Numbered from the stretch's first letter, positions 10,150 to 19,267 are shown. The stretch: DNA of 64,000 bases from Pseudoroseicyclus tamaricis (GCF_012070395.1 NZ_JAAFYS010000004.1:454792-518791), one strand, 5' to 3'. Notes: generated by a model from the sequence alone, not told the origin. Translations and numbers: made by a program.

Positions 10150-11439
10150 TCACGTCTCCCGGAAGGCCTTCGCGAAGTAGTCGGTGAAGGGCTTGAGGAA
10201 GTAGGCCATCGGGCTGCGGGCGGCGGTGGCGATGAAGGCCTCCACCGGCATGCCGGGGAGGAGGGCCATGCCCGGGGGCAGGCGCTCGATCTCGCCGTCG
10301 TTGAGGGCGATCTCGGCGCGGTAGAAGCTGAGGCCGGATGCCTCATCGGTGAACGCATCGGCGGAGACCTGCATGACGCGGCCGTCGAGCTCCGGCGTCT
10401 GGCGCTGGTCGAAGGCCGAGAAGCGCAGGCCGGCGGGCTGGCCGACGAAGATCTGGTCGATGTCCTGCGGCTGCACCTGCGCGGTGATCACCAGCGGGCG
10501 GTCCTGCGGGATGACGTAGAGCAGCGGGTCGGCGGCGACGATGACCGAGCGGGGCGCGAAGACACGGAGCCCGTAGACGACGCCGGAGGCGGGGGCGCGG
10601 ATGTCCAGCCGGTCGATCCGGTTGAGAAGCTGGTGGCGACGCTCGGCAAGGTCGATCTGCGTGTATTGCAGGTCGCGGAGGGTGGAGATGGCCTCTTCGC
10701 CGCGGGTGGCGTCGATCTTGATGATCTCGATCTCCGTCTCCGTGATCCGCCCCTGCGCCTGGGCGGCGGCGGCGGTCAGCTCGCCGTGGCGGCCCTCGAG
10801 ATCGGCCTTCTCACGCTCCAGCGCCAGCACACGGGCGGATTGGGCGAGGCCACGGTCGAGCAGGGATTGCTGGCTGTCCAGCTCGCTCTGCAGGAAAGCG
10901 ATCTGCTGGGTGATCGCCTGTTTCTGCGCCTCGATCCCCTCGATCTGCGCCTCGATCTGCTCGATGCGGCGTTGCAGCTGGTCCCGCACCTGCGCCTCGG
11001 AGACGCGGCGGGCGGCGTAGAGGCGGCGCTGGCCGTCCATCAGTTCGCCGGCGAGGGGGCTCTCCGCCTCCAGCAGCAGGGGGTCGAAGTCGAGATCCTC
11101 CGCGTTGTCCACCTCCGCCTCGAAGCGGGCGCGGCGGGCGAGGATCTCGAAGAGCTGGCCCTCGACGGAGGCGAGCTCGGAGCGCAGCTCCTCCTCGTCG
11201 AGGCGGATGAGCAGGTCGCCGGCCTCGACCGTGGAGCCCTCCGAGACGAGGATCTCCTCCACCACGCCGCCGTCGGGATGCTGGACGATCTGGCGGTTCT
11301 GCTCCACCTCGATGCGGCCCATGGCGATGACGGCGCCGGTGATCTGGCTGGCGACCGCCCAGCCGCCGAAGCCGCCGACGAGCAGCAGGATGGCGATGAG
11401 CCCGCCCATGAGCGGGCCGCGGACGGGCCAGCCGGTCAC
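10150..11439 (-). CDS. HlyD-family type I secretion membrane-fusion protein
   Basis: A 429-residue periplasmic adaptor. It has an N-terminal transmembrane helix (MGGLIAILLLVGGFGGWAVA), a lipoyl-like half (GRIEVEQNRQIVQHPDGGVV), a long coiled coil (about 100-270), and a C-terminal beta-barrel region with ITAQVQPQDIDQIFVGQPAGLRFSAF, as in PrtE/PrsE proteins. A GTG start at 11439 is chosen because it overlaps the ABC gene stop (GTGA) and has a GGAGGTG ribosome site. It works with the ABC protein next door and a TolC-type outer-membrane protein not present here. No substrate gene with RTX repeats is nearby. Confidence 0.88.
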   Translation of the reverse strand: MTGWPVRGPLMGGLIAILLLVGGFGGWAVASQITGAVIAMGRIEVEQNRQIVQHPDGGVVEEILVSEGSTVEAGDLLIRLDEEELRSELASVEGQLFEILARRARFEAEVDNAEDLDFDPLLLEAESPLAGELMDGQRRLYAARRVSEAQVRDQLQRRIEQIEAQIEGIEAQKQAITQQIAFLQSELDSQQSLLDRGLAQSARVLALEREKADLEGRHGELTAAAAQAQGRITETEIEIIKIDATRGEEAISTLRDLQYTQIDLAERRHQLLNRIDRLDIRAPASGVVYGLRVFAPRSVIVAADPLLYVIPQDRPLVITAQVQPQDIDQIFVGQPAGLRFSAFDQRQTPELDGRVMQVSADAFTDEASGLSFYRAEIALNDGEIERLPPGMALLPGMPVEAFIATAARSPMAYFLKPFTDYFAKAFRET

Positions 11440-13178
11440 GAGACACCTCCGCCGGCGGAGCCGGCTTGGGCGATTTCCTGGTGGTTGCGGACCATCTCGC
11501 GCAGCACCTCCTCCTTCGGGCCGAAGGCGCGGCGGCCGCCGTTCTCGATCATCAGCAGCATGTCGCATTCCTGGATGGCGGCGGGGCGGTGCGCCATGAT
11601 GAGGATCGCCGCCCCGTCGGCCTTGAGCTGGCGGATGGCGTTGTTGAGCGCCTGGCTGCCCTCGTTGTCGAGGTTGGAATTGGGCTCGTCGAGCACCAAG
11701 AGCACCGGGTCGCCATACATCGCCCGGGCCAGCCCGATCCGCTGCATCTGCCCGCCGGAAAGGCGCCCGCCCGATTGCGTGACGCGGGTATCGTAGCCCT
11801 CGGGCAGGGCCTTGATCATCTCGTGCGCCCCCGCCCGCTCGGCGGCGCGGACGACCTTGGCGGGGTCGGGCTTGGACTCGAGGCGGGCGATATTCTCGGC
11901 GATCGTGCCGTCGAAGAGGCTGATCCGCTGCGGCAGGTAGCCGATGTACCGGCCGAGTACGTCGGCGTCATACTGGTCGAGCGCGGCGCCATCGAGGCGG
12001 ACCCGGCCGGCCGCCGGCTTCCAGACGCCGGTGAGGGCGCGGGCAAGGGTGGACTTGCCGGCGCCGGAGGTGCCGATGACGCCCAGCGCATGCCCCGGCT
12101 CCAGCTTGAAGGACATCATGCGCAGGGCGGCGACGCTCTCCCCCGGGGGGATGATGGTGACCTGCTCCACCTCCAGCCGCGCCTTGGGGCGGGGCAGGGC
12201 GGTGCGCAGCTGCTGCTCGGGCACCTCGCCGAGCAGCGTCGAGAGCCGGCGCCAGCCTTCGCGCGCCCGCTGGAAGGCGGCCGCCTGGCCGACGAGCTGC
12301 TCCACCGGAGCCAGCGCCCGGCCCATGAGGATGGAGGCGGCGATCATCGCGCCCGGCGTCACCTGCTGCTGGAGCACGAGGTAGGCCCCGAGGCCGAGCA
12401 TCGCCGACTGGATGAAGAGGCGGAAGGCGCGGGTGGTGGCGGTGAAGCCGCCAGTCCGGTCCGTCGCGCCGACGGTGGCGGTGAGCGCGCCGTTCCGCGC
12501 CACCTTCCAGCGGTCGAACGCCGCGCCGCGCATGCCGAGCGCCTGCACCAGCTCCGCCTCCTGCCGGATCTGGGCGCCCTCCGTCTCCGCCTTCAGCGTT
12601 GCCGCGTTGGCGGTGGAGAGGGGCTGGCGGGCGTAGATCTGGTTGGCGATGGCCAGCGAGACGAGGATCGCCGCGCCGATCAGGGCGAGGATGCCGAGCC
12701 ACGGGTGGAAGAGGAAGATGCCGAGGAAGAAGAGCGGCGAGAACGGCAGATCGAACAGCGCCGCCAGAGCGGGAGAGCCGAGCAGCCGCTGCACGCTTTC
12801 CAGATCGCGCAGGGCGGTGGCGGCGGCATGATCCGACCGGCCGGAGCTGGTTCCGCGCAGCGCGGCGGAGAAGACACGCCGGTCGAGCCGGGCCTGGAAG
12901 CGGGCGGCGATGCGGCCCATCAGCCGGCCGCGCACATTGTCGAGGATGCCCATCATCAGGAAGAGAAAGGCGACGATGGCGGTGAGCGCGAGGAGCGTCT
13001 CGAGGCTGCGGGAGCCGAGCACCCGGTCGTAGACGTTGAGCATGTAGAGCGGGCCGGTCAGCATCAGCGCGTTGACGAAGAAGCTGAAGAGGCCGACGGC
13101 CCAGTAGAGCGGGCGGCTCTCCGCCCGCGCCGACCGAAGCTCCTCCCGGCCCCGCGCTGTCGCCTCGTCCCTCGCCAT
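11436..13178 (-). CDS. Type I secretion ABC transporter (PrtD-like)
   Basis: A 580-residue fused permease-ATPase. About six membrane segments fill the N-terminal half (from LYWAVGLFSFFVNALML). The ATPase half has Walker A GTSGAGKST, signature LSGGQMQR, Walker B VLLVLDEPNSNLD and H-loop MAHRP. There is no N-terminal peptidase domain, which fits the PrtD/RsaD class that exports proteins with C-terminal signals. ATG at 13178 is preferred; an in-frame GTG at 13262 would add 28 residues. It overlaps hlyD by 4 bases. Confidence 0.9.
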   Translation of the reverse strand: MARDEATARGREELRSARAESRPLYWAVGLFSFFVNALMLTGPLYMLNVYDRVLGSRSLETLLALTAIVAFLFLMMGILDNVRGRLMGRIAARFQARLDRRVFSAALRGTSSGRSDHAAATALRDLESVQRLLGSPALAALFDLPFSPLFFLGIFLFHPWLGILALIGAAILVSLAIANQIYARQPLSTANAATLKAETEGAQIRQEAELVQALGMRGAAFDRWKVARNGALTATVGATDRTGGFTATTRAFRLFIQSAMLGLGAYLVLQQQVTPGAMIAASILMGRALAPVEQLVGQAAAFQRAREGWRRLSTLLGEVPEQQLRTALPRPKARLEVEQVTIIPPGESVAALRMMSFKLEPGHALGVIGTSGAGKSTLARALTGVWKPAAGRVRLDGAALDQYDADVLGRYIGYLPQRISLFDGTIAENIARLESKPDPAKVVRAAERAGAHEMIKALPEGYDTRVTQSGGRLSGGQMQRIGLARAMYGDPVLLVLDEPNSNLDNEGSQALNNAIRQLKADGAAILIMAHRPAAIQECDMLLMIENGGRRAFGPKEEVLREMVRNHQEIAQAGSAGGGVS

Positions 13179-13439
13179 GATGCGCTTTATCCGATGCTCC
13201 TCTTGGGGGATCGGTTTACCCGGCGTCGGCGAAGATTGCCATAACGGCGCCGCCCCGCTCACGCGGGCGTGGCCGGGGAGAGGCGCGGTTTAGGGGGAGA
13301 GATTGGGCGGGGGCGGCGGGGAGGCGCCGACTCGCGGGGCTGTGAGCCGGCCGGCAGATGCGTCGCTTGCCCGGCGGGTCGATTTCCGTAAACAGGGCGC
13401 AACGGATACCGACCGGCCGCGAGAGGACCCACCGCCCCG

Positions 13440-14273
13440 ATGAGAGCCAGATCCCTCGCCCGCCCCGCCGCGCTCGTCCCCGCAGCTCTGCTTGCCCTCG
13501 CCGCCTGCACCCCCGCCCCGCCGGGCACGCAGGTGCATGACCCCTATGAGGCCCGCAACCGCGCCGTCCACGCCTTCAACATAAAGGCGGACACGGTGGC
13601 CCTGCGCCCGCTGGGGCAGGCGGCCAACGCGGTGGTGCCGGAGGGGATCGGCGCGGCCATCGTCACCTTCTCCGACAACGCGTCGCTGCCGGGCATGGCG
13701 CTGAACGGGCTGCTGCAGGGCAACATCGAGGATGCGGCGGTCAACTCCGGGCGCTTCGTCTTCAACACCCTCTTCGGCTTCCTCGGCTTCGGCGACCCGG
13801 CGGCGGAGATCGGGCTCTACGAGCGCGACACCGATTTCGGTGAGACGCTGGCTGTCTGGGGCGCGCCCGAAGGCGCCTACCTCGAGCTGCCGCTCCTCGG
13901 CCCCTCGACGGAGCGGGACGCGGCCGGCGAGCTGGTGGATATCCTCCTCGACCCGCTGGAATGGGTCGGCTCCGACGCCGTGGAGGCCTATCGCCGCTAC
14001 GGCACCGCCGCCTACGTGGGCGAGCAGATCGTCGAGCGCGGGCAGTTCATGGGCACCGTGGACGGCCTGCTCTACGAGAGCGCCGACAGCTACGCGCAGG
14101 CACGGCTGGCCTACCTGCAGAACCGCCGCTTCCAGCTCGGCCCGGCCTCCGGTGCGGGCGGCGGGGCGGCGCAGGCGGACGGCTTCGTCGATCCTTTCGC
14201 CGATGAGGGCGCCGCCGCGCCCGCCGCCGATGCCTATCCCGACTTCGTCGATCCCTTTGCCGATCTGGAGTAG
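13440..14273 (+). CDS. mlaA: MlaA/VacJ outer-membrane lipoprotein
   Basis: A 277-residue lipoprotein with a signal peptide and lipobox LAAC near residue 23. It carries the MlaA signature DPYEARNRAVHAFN and the following conserved blocks LGQAANAVVPEGIG and GRFVFNTLFGFLGFGDPA. MlaA removes mislocalised phospholipids from the outer leaflet of the outer membrane and passes them to MlaC. The C-terminal tail is Ala-rich with two near-repeats (FVDPFADEG and FVDPFADLE) and probably disordered. mlaC follows 3 bases downstream; mlaBDEF are not in the window. Confidence 0.93.
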   Translation: MRARSLARPAALVPAALLALAACTPAPPGTQVHDPYEARNRAVHAFNIKADTVALRPLGQAANAVVPEGIGAAIVTFSDNASLPGMALNGLLQGNIEDAAVNSGRFVFNTLFGFLGFGDPAAEIGLYERDTDFGETLAVWGAPEGAYLELPLLGPSTERDAAGELVDILLDPLEWVGSDAVEAYRRYGTAAYVGEQIVERGQFMGTVDGLLYESADSYAQARLAYLQNRRFQLGPASGAGGGAAQADGFVDPFADEGAAAPAADAYPDFVDPFADLE

Positions 14274-14276
14274 ACC

Positions 14277-14858
14277 ATGATCACCCGCCGTACCCTCCTC
14301 GCCTCCGCCGCTGCCCTGGGCCTCACCGCCCCGCTGCCGGCCTTCGCCGTGACGCAGCAGGCAGCGACGCAGCTCGTCGGCCAGCTCGTCGCCGAGGTGA
14401 ATGCCGTCATCGCTTCCGGCCAGCCCGAGGGGGCGATGCTGGCGGAGTTCGAGCGCATCTTCCTGCGCCATGCCGACGTGCCGACCATCGCGGCCTACGT
14501 GCTCGGCCCGGCGCGCCGCGCCGCCACGCCGGCGCAGATGCAGGCCTTCATGCAGGCCTATTCCGCCTATGTCGCCCGCAAGTACGGCGGCCGCTTCCGC
14601 GAGTTCATCGGCGGCGAGGTGGAGGTGGTGACGGCGCGGGACCTGCCGCGCGGCGTGGAGGTGGAGACGCGGGCGCTCCTGCGCGGGCAGTCGCCCTTCC
14701 GAGTCGACTTCCACGTGGAGGATTCCACGGGCCGACCCTTGTTCTTCAACCTCATCATCGAGGGCGTGAACATGCTGCTCTCCGAGCGACAGGAAGTGTT
14801 GGCGATGCTCGATGCGCGCGGCGGCAGCCTCGACCGGCTGATCGCCGACCTGGCCTGA
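14277..14858 (+). CDS. mlaC: MlaC-like periplasmic phospholipid carrier
   Basis: A 193-residue exported protein of the MlaC/Ttg2D family. The signal peptide MITRRTLLASAAALGL has a twin-arginine look. The mature part shows the usual pattern FERIFLRHADVPTIAAYVLGPARR and EVEVVTARDLPRGVEVETRAL. It would carry phospholipids through the periplasm between MlaA and the inner-membrane Mla complex. It is three bases from mlaA and certainly co-transcribed. Two GC-rich hairpins follow. Confidence 0.9.
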   Translation: MITRRTLLASAAALGLTAPLPAFAVTQQAATQLVGQLVAEVNAVIASGQPEGAMLAEFERIFLRHADVPTIAAYVLGPARRAATPAQMQAFMQAYSAYVARKYGGRFREFIGGEVEVVTARDLPRGVEVETRALLRGQSPFRVDFHVEDSTGRPLFFNLIIEGVNMLLSERQEVLAMLDARGGSLDRLIADLA

Positions 14859-14880
14859 GTCGCGAACCGGATGCCGGGGA

Positions 14881-14945
14881 GGGGGGCTGTCTGCCCCCCG
14901 CGGCCGAAGGCCGCCCCCCCGAGGATTTTGAGGACCAAAGACAGG
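14881..14945. repeat. GC-hairpin 3'-end repeat (copy 1)
   Basis: GGGGGGC (14881-14887) pairs with GCCCCCC (14893-14899) around TGTCT, followed by a second hairpin (CGGCC-GAA-GGCCG) and then CCCCCCGAGGATTTTGAGG. The hairpin core is identical to that at 24925-24943, and the tail resembles the other 3'-end repeats at 53864 and 55583. It probably terminates mlaAC transcripts. Confidence 0.65.
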
Positions 14946-15066
14946 GCAGCCTGTGTCCGGCCGCGGTGCGCCGGGGGCGGGCGCGGCAAGTCGTGATGGG
15001 CGGGGCCTTGAGGCGGGGCAGGGGGCGCTCTAGCCTTGGGGCAACGCAACCTCCGGGGCAAATTTC

Positions 15067-15528
15067 ATGAATGATATCGATGACAAGCTCGCCGAGCGCG
15101 GGCTGAGCCTTCCCGACGCGCCGGCGCCGGCCGCCAACTACGTGCCTTACGTGCAATCGGGCTCGATGCTCTACGTCTCCGGGCAGATCTCGTCGGGCAC
15201 CGGCGGGCCGATCCTCGGCAAGCTGGGCGAGACGATGGCCTCCGAGGAGGGCGCCAAGGCGGCGGAGACCTGCGCGCTGGCGCTCCTGGCGCAGGTCAAG
15301 GCGGCGCTGGGCGGTGACCTTTCGCGGCTGGTGCGGGTGGTGAAGCTGACCGGCTTCGTCGCCTCGGCGCCGGGCTTCCACGAGCAGCCGAAGGTGGTCA
15401 ACGGCGCCTCCGACCTCCTGGTGGCGCTGCTGGGCGATGCCGGGCGGCACGCCCGCTCCGCCGTCGGCGTGGCGGAGCTGCCGCTGGGCGTCGCGGTGGA
15501 GATCGAGGGGATCTTCGAGGTCCGATGA
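15067..15528 (+). CDS. RidA-family protein
   Basis: A 153-residue RidA/YjgF-family protein, in the longer subgroup (RutC/TdcF-like proteins are about 130 residues). Conserved features are YVPYVQSGSMLYVSGQ, the Arg in GRHARSAVGVAELP and the final Glu in AVEIEGIFEVR. RidA proteins hydrolyse reactive enamine/imine intermediates from PLP enzymes; whether this subgroup is a deaminase is unknown. It is first in a five-gene operon and overlaps the next gene by 4 bases (ATGA). Confidence 0.85.
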   Translation: MNDIDDKLAERGLSLPDAPAPAANYVPYVQSGSMLYVSGQISSGTGGPILGKLGETMASEEGAKAAETCALALLAQVKAALGGDLSRLVRVVKLTGFVASAPGFHEQPKVVNGASDLLVALLGDAGRHARSAVGVAELPLGVAVEIEGIFEVR

Positions 15529-16274
15529 CCCGCTTGCCGCCCGCCTTCCTCCACCGCCCGCTGGCGCACCGGGCCCTGCACGGGCCCGGCCGGCCGGAGA
15601 ATTCGGTGGAGGCCGTGCGGGCGGCCATCGACGCCGGCTACGGGATCGAGGTGGACCTACAGCTCTCCGCCGACGGGGAGGCGATGGTCTTCCATGATGC
15701 CGTTCTGGACCGGCTGACCGGCAAAGCCGGGCCGGTGGCCGGGCGGACGGCGCAGGAACTGAGGCAGATCCCGCTGACCGGGAGCGAGGCGGGCATCCCC
15801 ACCTTCGCCGAAGTGCTGGCGCTGGTCGCCGGACGGGTGCCGCTGCTGGTGGAGATCAAGGATCAGGACGGGCAGATGGGCGGCGATGTCGGCCCGCTGG
15901 AAGAAGCGGCGGCGCGGGCAGCCGACGGCTATGCCGGGCCGCTGGCCTTCATGTCCTTCAACCCGCACAGCGTCGGCCTGATGGCCGAGCTGGCGCCCGG
16001 GGTGGCGCGGGGGCTGACCACCTCTGCCTTTCGCGAGGAGAGCTGGCCGGGGCTGCCGGCGGAGTTGCGCGCGCGGCTGCGGGAGATGCCGGATTTCGCG
16101 CGGGTGGGGGCGAGCTTCATCAGCCACGAGGCGGCGGACCTCTCCTCCGCCCCAGTGGCGCGGGTGAAGGCGGAGGGGCACCCGGTGCTGTGCTGGACCA
16201 TCCGCTCCGAGGCGCAGGCGACGGAGGCGAGGGCCATCGCGGACAACATCACCTTCGAGGGGTTCGCGCCGTGA
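15525..16274 (+). CDS. Glycerophosphodiester phosphodiesterase
   Basis: A 249-residue GDPD-family TIM barrel. The active-site elements are LAHRALHGPGRPENSVEA, GIEVDLQLSADG and MVFHDAVLDRLTG, followed by LLVEIKDQ and a C-terminal VLCWTIRSEAQATEA. It would cleave deacylated phospholipids to glycerol-3-phosphate and an alcohol. There is no signal peptide, so it is cytoplasmic. It is coupled to RidA upstream by ATGA and to the next gene by a GTGA overlap. Confidence 0.9.
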   Translation: MTRLPPAFLHRPLAHRALHGPGRPENSVEAVRAAIDAGYGIEVDLQLSADGEAMVFHDAVLDRLTGKAGPVAGRTAQELRQIPLTGSEAGIPTFAEVLALVAGRVPLLVEIKDQDGQMGGDVGPLEEAAARAADGYAGPLAFMSFNPHSVGLMAELAPGVARGLTTSAFREESWPGLPAELRARLREMPDFARVGASFISHEAADLSSAPVARVKAEGHPVLCWTIRSEAQATEARAIADNITFEGFAP

Positions 16275-17461
16275 GCGACGACGTCGAGATCGAGGTCTCC
16301 ACCCTCTCCTCCCTCAGCGGCATCGACGCCGCCGAGTGGGATGCCTGCGCTGCGCCCGAGGCGGCGGATGGCGGCCGGCCGGCGGACCCCTTCACCACGC
16401 ACCGCTTCCTCCTCGCGCTGGAGGAGAGCGCATCCGTCGGGCGGGGGACGGGGTGGGAGCCGCATTACCTGATGGCGCGCAAGGCCGGGGAGCTGATCGC
16501 GGTGGCGCCGCTCTATGCCAAGGCGCACAGCCAGGGCGAGTACATCTTCGACTTCAACTGGGCGCATGCCTACGAGAATGCCGGCGGCGAGTATTACCCC
16601 AAGCTGCAGATCGCGGTGCCCTTCACCCCCGCCACCGGCCGGCGCTTCCTGACGAAGCCGGGCCATGAGGCGGAGGGGATGGCGGCGCTGGTGCAGGGGG
16701 GCGTGAGCCTCGCCGCGCAGAACCGGATGTCCTCCCTCCACGCCACCTTCTGCACGGAGGGCGAGGCGGTGGCGGGCGAGCAGATGGGGCTGCTGCACCG
16801 GGTGACCCAGCAGTTTCACTGGCATGACCAAGGGTATGGCGATTTCGACGGATTCCTCGGCGCCCTCTCCTCCCGCAAGCGCAAGACGCTGAGGAAGGAG
16901 CGGCAGACCGCGCAGGCCTTCGGGGGCGAGATCGTCAGCCTGACGGGCGATGACCTCAGGCCCGAGCACTGGGACGCCTTCTGGCGCTTCTATCAGGACA
17001 CCGGGATGCGCAAATGGGGCTCGCCCTACCTGACGCGCGCCTTCTTCGACCTCCTGCACGAGCGGATGGCCGACGACGTGCTGCTCTGCCTCGCGATGCG
17101 GGACGGGCGGCCGGTGGCCGGCGCGCTCAACTTCATCGGGCGCGACGTGCTCTACGGCCGCTACTGGGGCTGCACCGAGCATCACCCCTGCCTGCACTTC
17201 GAGCTGTGCTACTACCAGGCCATCGACTTCGCGCTGGCGCACGGGCTCTCGCGCGTCGAGGCCGGGGCGCAGGGGGAGCACAAGCTGGCGCGCGGCTATC
17301 TGCCGGTTGAGATCCACTCGCTGCACTGGATCGGCGACAAGGGTTTCCGCGACGCGGTGGCGCGATATCTGCAGGCCGAGGCGGAGGCCGTGGACGAGGA
17401 GATCGAGATCCTCACCTCCTACGGGCCGTTCCGCCGCGACAACAGGGAGGAAGCGGAATGA
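16271..17461 (+). CDS. FemAB/GNAT-like acyltransferase (COG3146 type)
   Basis: A 396-residue protein of the peptidogalycan biosynthesis/recognition family (DUF482, GNAT-like fold). Recognisable blocks are FDFNWAHAYENAGGEYYPKL, SSRKRKTLRKERQTA, WGSPYLTRAFFDLL and the highly conserved YGRYWGCTEHHPCLHFELCYYQ. The reaction is not established; the fold suggests aminoacyl or acyl transfer. The GTG start overlaps the preceding stop (GTGA) and its own stop overlaps the next ATG, so it is embedded in the operon. Confidence 0.8.
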   Translation: MSDDVEIEVSTLSSLSGIDAAEWDACAAPEAADGGRPADPFTTHRFLLALEESASVGRGTGWEPHYLMARKAGELIAVAPLYAKAHSQGEYIFDFNWAHAYENAGGEYYPKLQIAVPFTPATGRRFLTKPGHEAEGMAALVQGGVSLAAQNRMSSLHATFCTEGEAVAGEQMGLLHRVTQQFHWHDQGYGDFDGFLGALSSRKRKTLRKERQTAQAFGGEIVSLTGDDLRPEHWDAFWRFYQDTGMRKWGSPYLTRAFFDLLHERMADDVLLCLAMRDGRPVAGALNFIGRDVLYGRYWGCTEHHPCLHFELCYYQAIDFALAHGLSRVEAGAQGEHKLARGYLPVEIHSLHWIGDKGFRDAVARYLQAEAEAVDEEIEILTSYGPFRRDNREEAE

Positions 17462-17745
17462 GCGATCCGATCACCGAAGAGGAGCGCGCCGAGGCCATCG
17501 AGCGCGGCTGGGTGCTGGCCGACGAGGGCACGGCGCTGGAGAAGCGGTTCGAGTTCAGGAACTTCGTGGAGGCCTTCGGCTTCATGACCCGCTCGGCCCT
17601 CTTCGCGGAGAAGTGGAACCACCACCCCGACTGGGCGAACAGCTACAAGACGGTCGACGTGAAGCTGTCGACCCACGACACTGGCGGTCTGACCGCCCTT
17701 GACGCTAAACTCGCCCGGAAAATGGACCAGCTGGCGAAGGGCTAG
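17458..17745 (+). CDS. phhB: Pterin-4a-carbinolamine dehydratase
   Basis: A 95-residue PCD/DCoH protein. The conserved catalytic region is EKWNHHPDWANSYKTVDVKL followed by STHDTGGLTALD. The enzyme regenerates the pterin cofactor after aromatic amino acid hydroxylation. No phenylalanine hydroxylase lies nearby, so it may have a different pterin or a moonlighting role. It overlaps the FemAB-like gene by ATGA, and mscS starts directly after its stop. Confidence 0.92.
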   Translation: MSDPITEEERAEAIERGWVLADEGTALEKRFEFRNFVEAFGFMTRSALFAEKWNHHPDWANSYKTVDVKLSTHDTGGLTALDAKLARKMDQLAKG

Positions 17746-18624
17746 ATGCAAGACTTGATGAATACCGAGCTCTGGGGCGGCAATACCCTGGGCGAGTTGC
17801 TGACCATCCAGTTCCTGGCCGGGATCCTCGGCAGTGTCGTGGCGGCGATCCTCATCCTCGTCGTGGGCTTCCTGTTCGCCGGCTGGGTGAAGCGGCGGAT
17901 CGAGGGGATCGGCACGCGCAACGCCCATCTGGACAACGCGCTCTTCGGCTTCCTCGGCGATCTGGCGCGCTACGCGATCATCGCCTTCTCGATCATCATC
18001 GTGCTCAACACCTTCGGCGTGCAGACGACCTCCATCGTCGCGGCCATCGGTGCCGCCGGCCTCGCCATCGGCCTGGCGCTGCAGGGCACGCTGAGCAACA
18101 TCGCGGCGGGGGTGATGCTGATATTCTTCCGCCCGATCCGCATCGGCGACTTCGTGGTGATCAACGGGGTGATGGGCACGGTGAAGGACATCTCCCTCAA
18201 TTATACCGAGCTGGCGGACCTGCAGAACGTGCAGTTCATCATCCCCAACAGCGAGGTCTGGGGGAACACCATCCAGAACTACTCGCGCTACAGCACCCGC
18301 CGGGTGGAGTGGAGCTTCGGCGTCGGCTACGGCGCCAACCTCGCCGATGCCGAGCGGGTGATCCGGCAGACGATCATGAGCGATCCCCGCGCCCACGCGG
18401 AGCCGGAGCCGTTCATCCAAGTGAACAAGCTCAACGATTCGAGCGTGGATTTCCAGGTGCGGGTCTGGTGCGACAACTCCGAGGCCTACGGCTTCCAGAC
18501 GGACATGACCCGCCGGGTGAAGGAGGCGCTGGACGCCAACGGTGTGCCGATCCCCTTCCCGACGCGCACGCTCGTCTACGACAACCCAAAGGATGCCCAC
18601 GGCCGGCAGGACGCGGCGGAGTAG
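17746..18624 (+). CDS. mscS: Small-conductance mechanosensitive channel MscS
   Basis: A 292-residue MscS channel with three membrane helices. The pore-lining TM3 shows the glycine/alanine pattern AAIGAAGLAIGLALQGTLSN, followed by RPIRIGDFVVINGVMGTVKDI at the start of the cytoplasmic beta domain. It releases osmolytes on hypo-osmotic shock. Its length matches E. coli MscS (286). It starts directly after the phhB stop and ends the operon; a perfect palindrome lies 59 bases downstream. Confidence 0.95.
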   Translation: MQDLMNTELWGGNTLGELLTIQFLAGILGSVVAAILILVVGFLFAGWVKRRIEGIGTRNAHLDNALFGFLGDLARYAIIAFSIIIVLNTFGVQTTSIVAAIGAAGLAIGLALQGTLSNIAAGVMLIFFRPIRIGDFVVINGVMGTVKDISLNYTELADLQNVQFIIPNSEVWGNTIQNYSRYSTRRVEWSFGVGYGANLADAERVIRQTIMSDPRAHAEPEPFIQVNKLNDSSVDFQVRVWCDNSEAYGFQTDMTRRVKEALDANGVPIPFPTRTLVYDNPKDAHGRQDAAE

Positions 18625-18683
18625 GCTTGAGGTTGCAGTTTGCGACCTCAAAGCTCGTGACATGGCCGACCGGCCGACCGAGG

Positions 18684-18711
18684 GCGGCGAAAACCATATG
18701 GTTTTCGCCGC
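18684..18711. terminator. 28-bp CATATG-centred palindrome between convergent genes
   Basis: A perfect palindrome with the core AAAACCATATGGTTTT and GC-rich ends. It sits between mscS (plus) and the peroxiredoxin gene (minus), 8 bases from the latter's stop, which fits a bidirectional terminator. Related palindromes occur at 21580-21623. Confidence 0.65.
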
Positions 18712-18718
18712 TCCGGGG

Positions 18719-19195
18719 TCAGACCGTCTCCAGCAGGGCCTCGCCGCCGGAGGTGTCGCAGGTGCCGGGGCTCTCCTCGAGGTTGACTGAATTCACCACA
18801 CCGTCCTCCACCAGCATCGAGTAGCGCTTCGAGCGGTCGTAGAAGCCAACCGGCGGGGCGGTGAAGTTGAGGCCAATGGCGGTGGTGAAATCCGACGAGG
18901 GATCGGCGAGGAAGGTGATCTTGTCCGCCCCCATGCTCTCCTGCCAGGCCTTCATGACGAAGGGGTCGGCGACGGCGACGCAGTAGATCGCGTCCACCCC
19001 CTTGGCGGTGAAGTCATCCGCCGTCCGCTGGAAGCTCGGCACATGGGCCGTGGTGCAGGTGCCGGTGAAGGGGCCGGGCAGGCCGAAGATCACCACCTTG
19101 CGGCCGGCGGTGTCGAGGGTGAAGGGCTCCGGCCCGTCCTCGCCCATGACGAGGAAGGTGCCGTCGGGCAGGCGGTCTCCTGCGGCAATGGCCAT
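18719..19195 (-). CDS. Atypical 2-Cys peroxiredoxin (Prx5 type)
   Basis: A 158-residue peroxiredoxin of the Prx5/hybrid-Grx group. The peroxidatic Cys is C47 in GPFTGTCTTAHVPSF and a candidate resolving Cys is C146 (SPGTCDTSGG). The family pattern usually reads PGAFTPTCS, so GPFTGTCTT is a mild variant. The block VADPFVMKAWQESMGADKITFLAD is typical. It reduces hydrogen peroxide and alkyl hydroperoxides with glutathione/glutaredoxin or thioredoxin. It is divergent from the flavoprotein gene. Confidence 0.92.
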   Translation of the reverse strand: MAIAAGDRLPDGTFLVMGEDGPEPFTLDTAGRKVVIFGLPGPFTGTCTTAHVPSFQRTADDFTAKGVDAIYCVAVADPFVMKAWQESMGADKITFLADPSSDFTTAIGLNFTAPPVGFYDRSKRYSMLVEDGVVNSVNLEESPGTCDTSGGEALLETV

Positions 19196-19267
19196 GATGC
19201 GTCCTTTCCTGATTTGCCTTGGTCAGCGGAAAGGATAGTCTCGCCGGGCGCAAGCGGAAGGGGAGTC

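Noticed and set aside
11466..13244. Long plus-strand frame over the ABC transporter
   Set aside because: Antisense shadow. The minus-strand frame carries all ABC motifs.
13179..13262. GTG-initiated 28-residue extension of the ABC transporter
   Set aside because: Sequence (MSGAAPLWQSSPTPG) is not typical of the family, and the ATG at 13178 sits just before the first conserved region. Left as a possible alternative.
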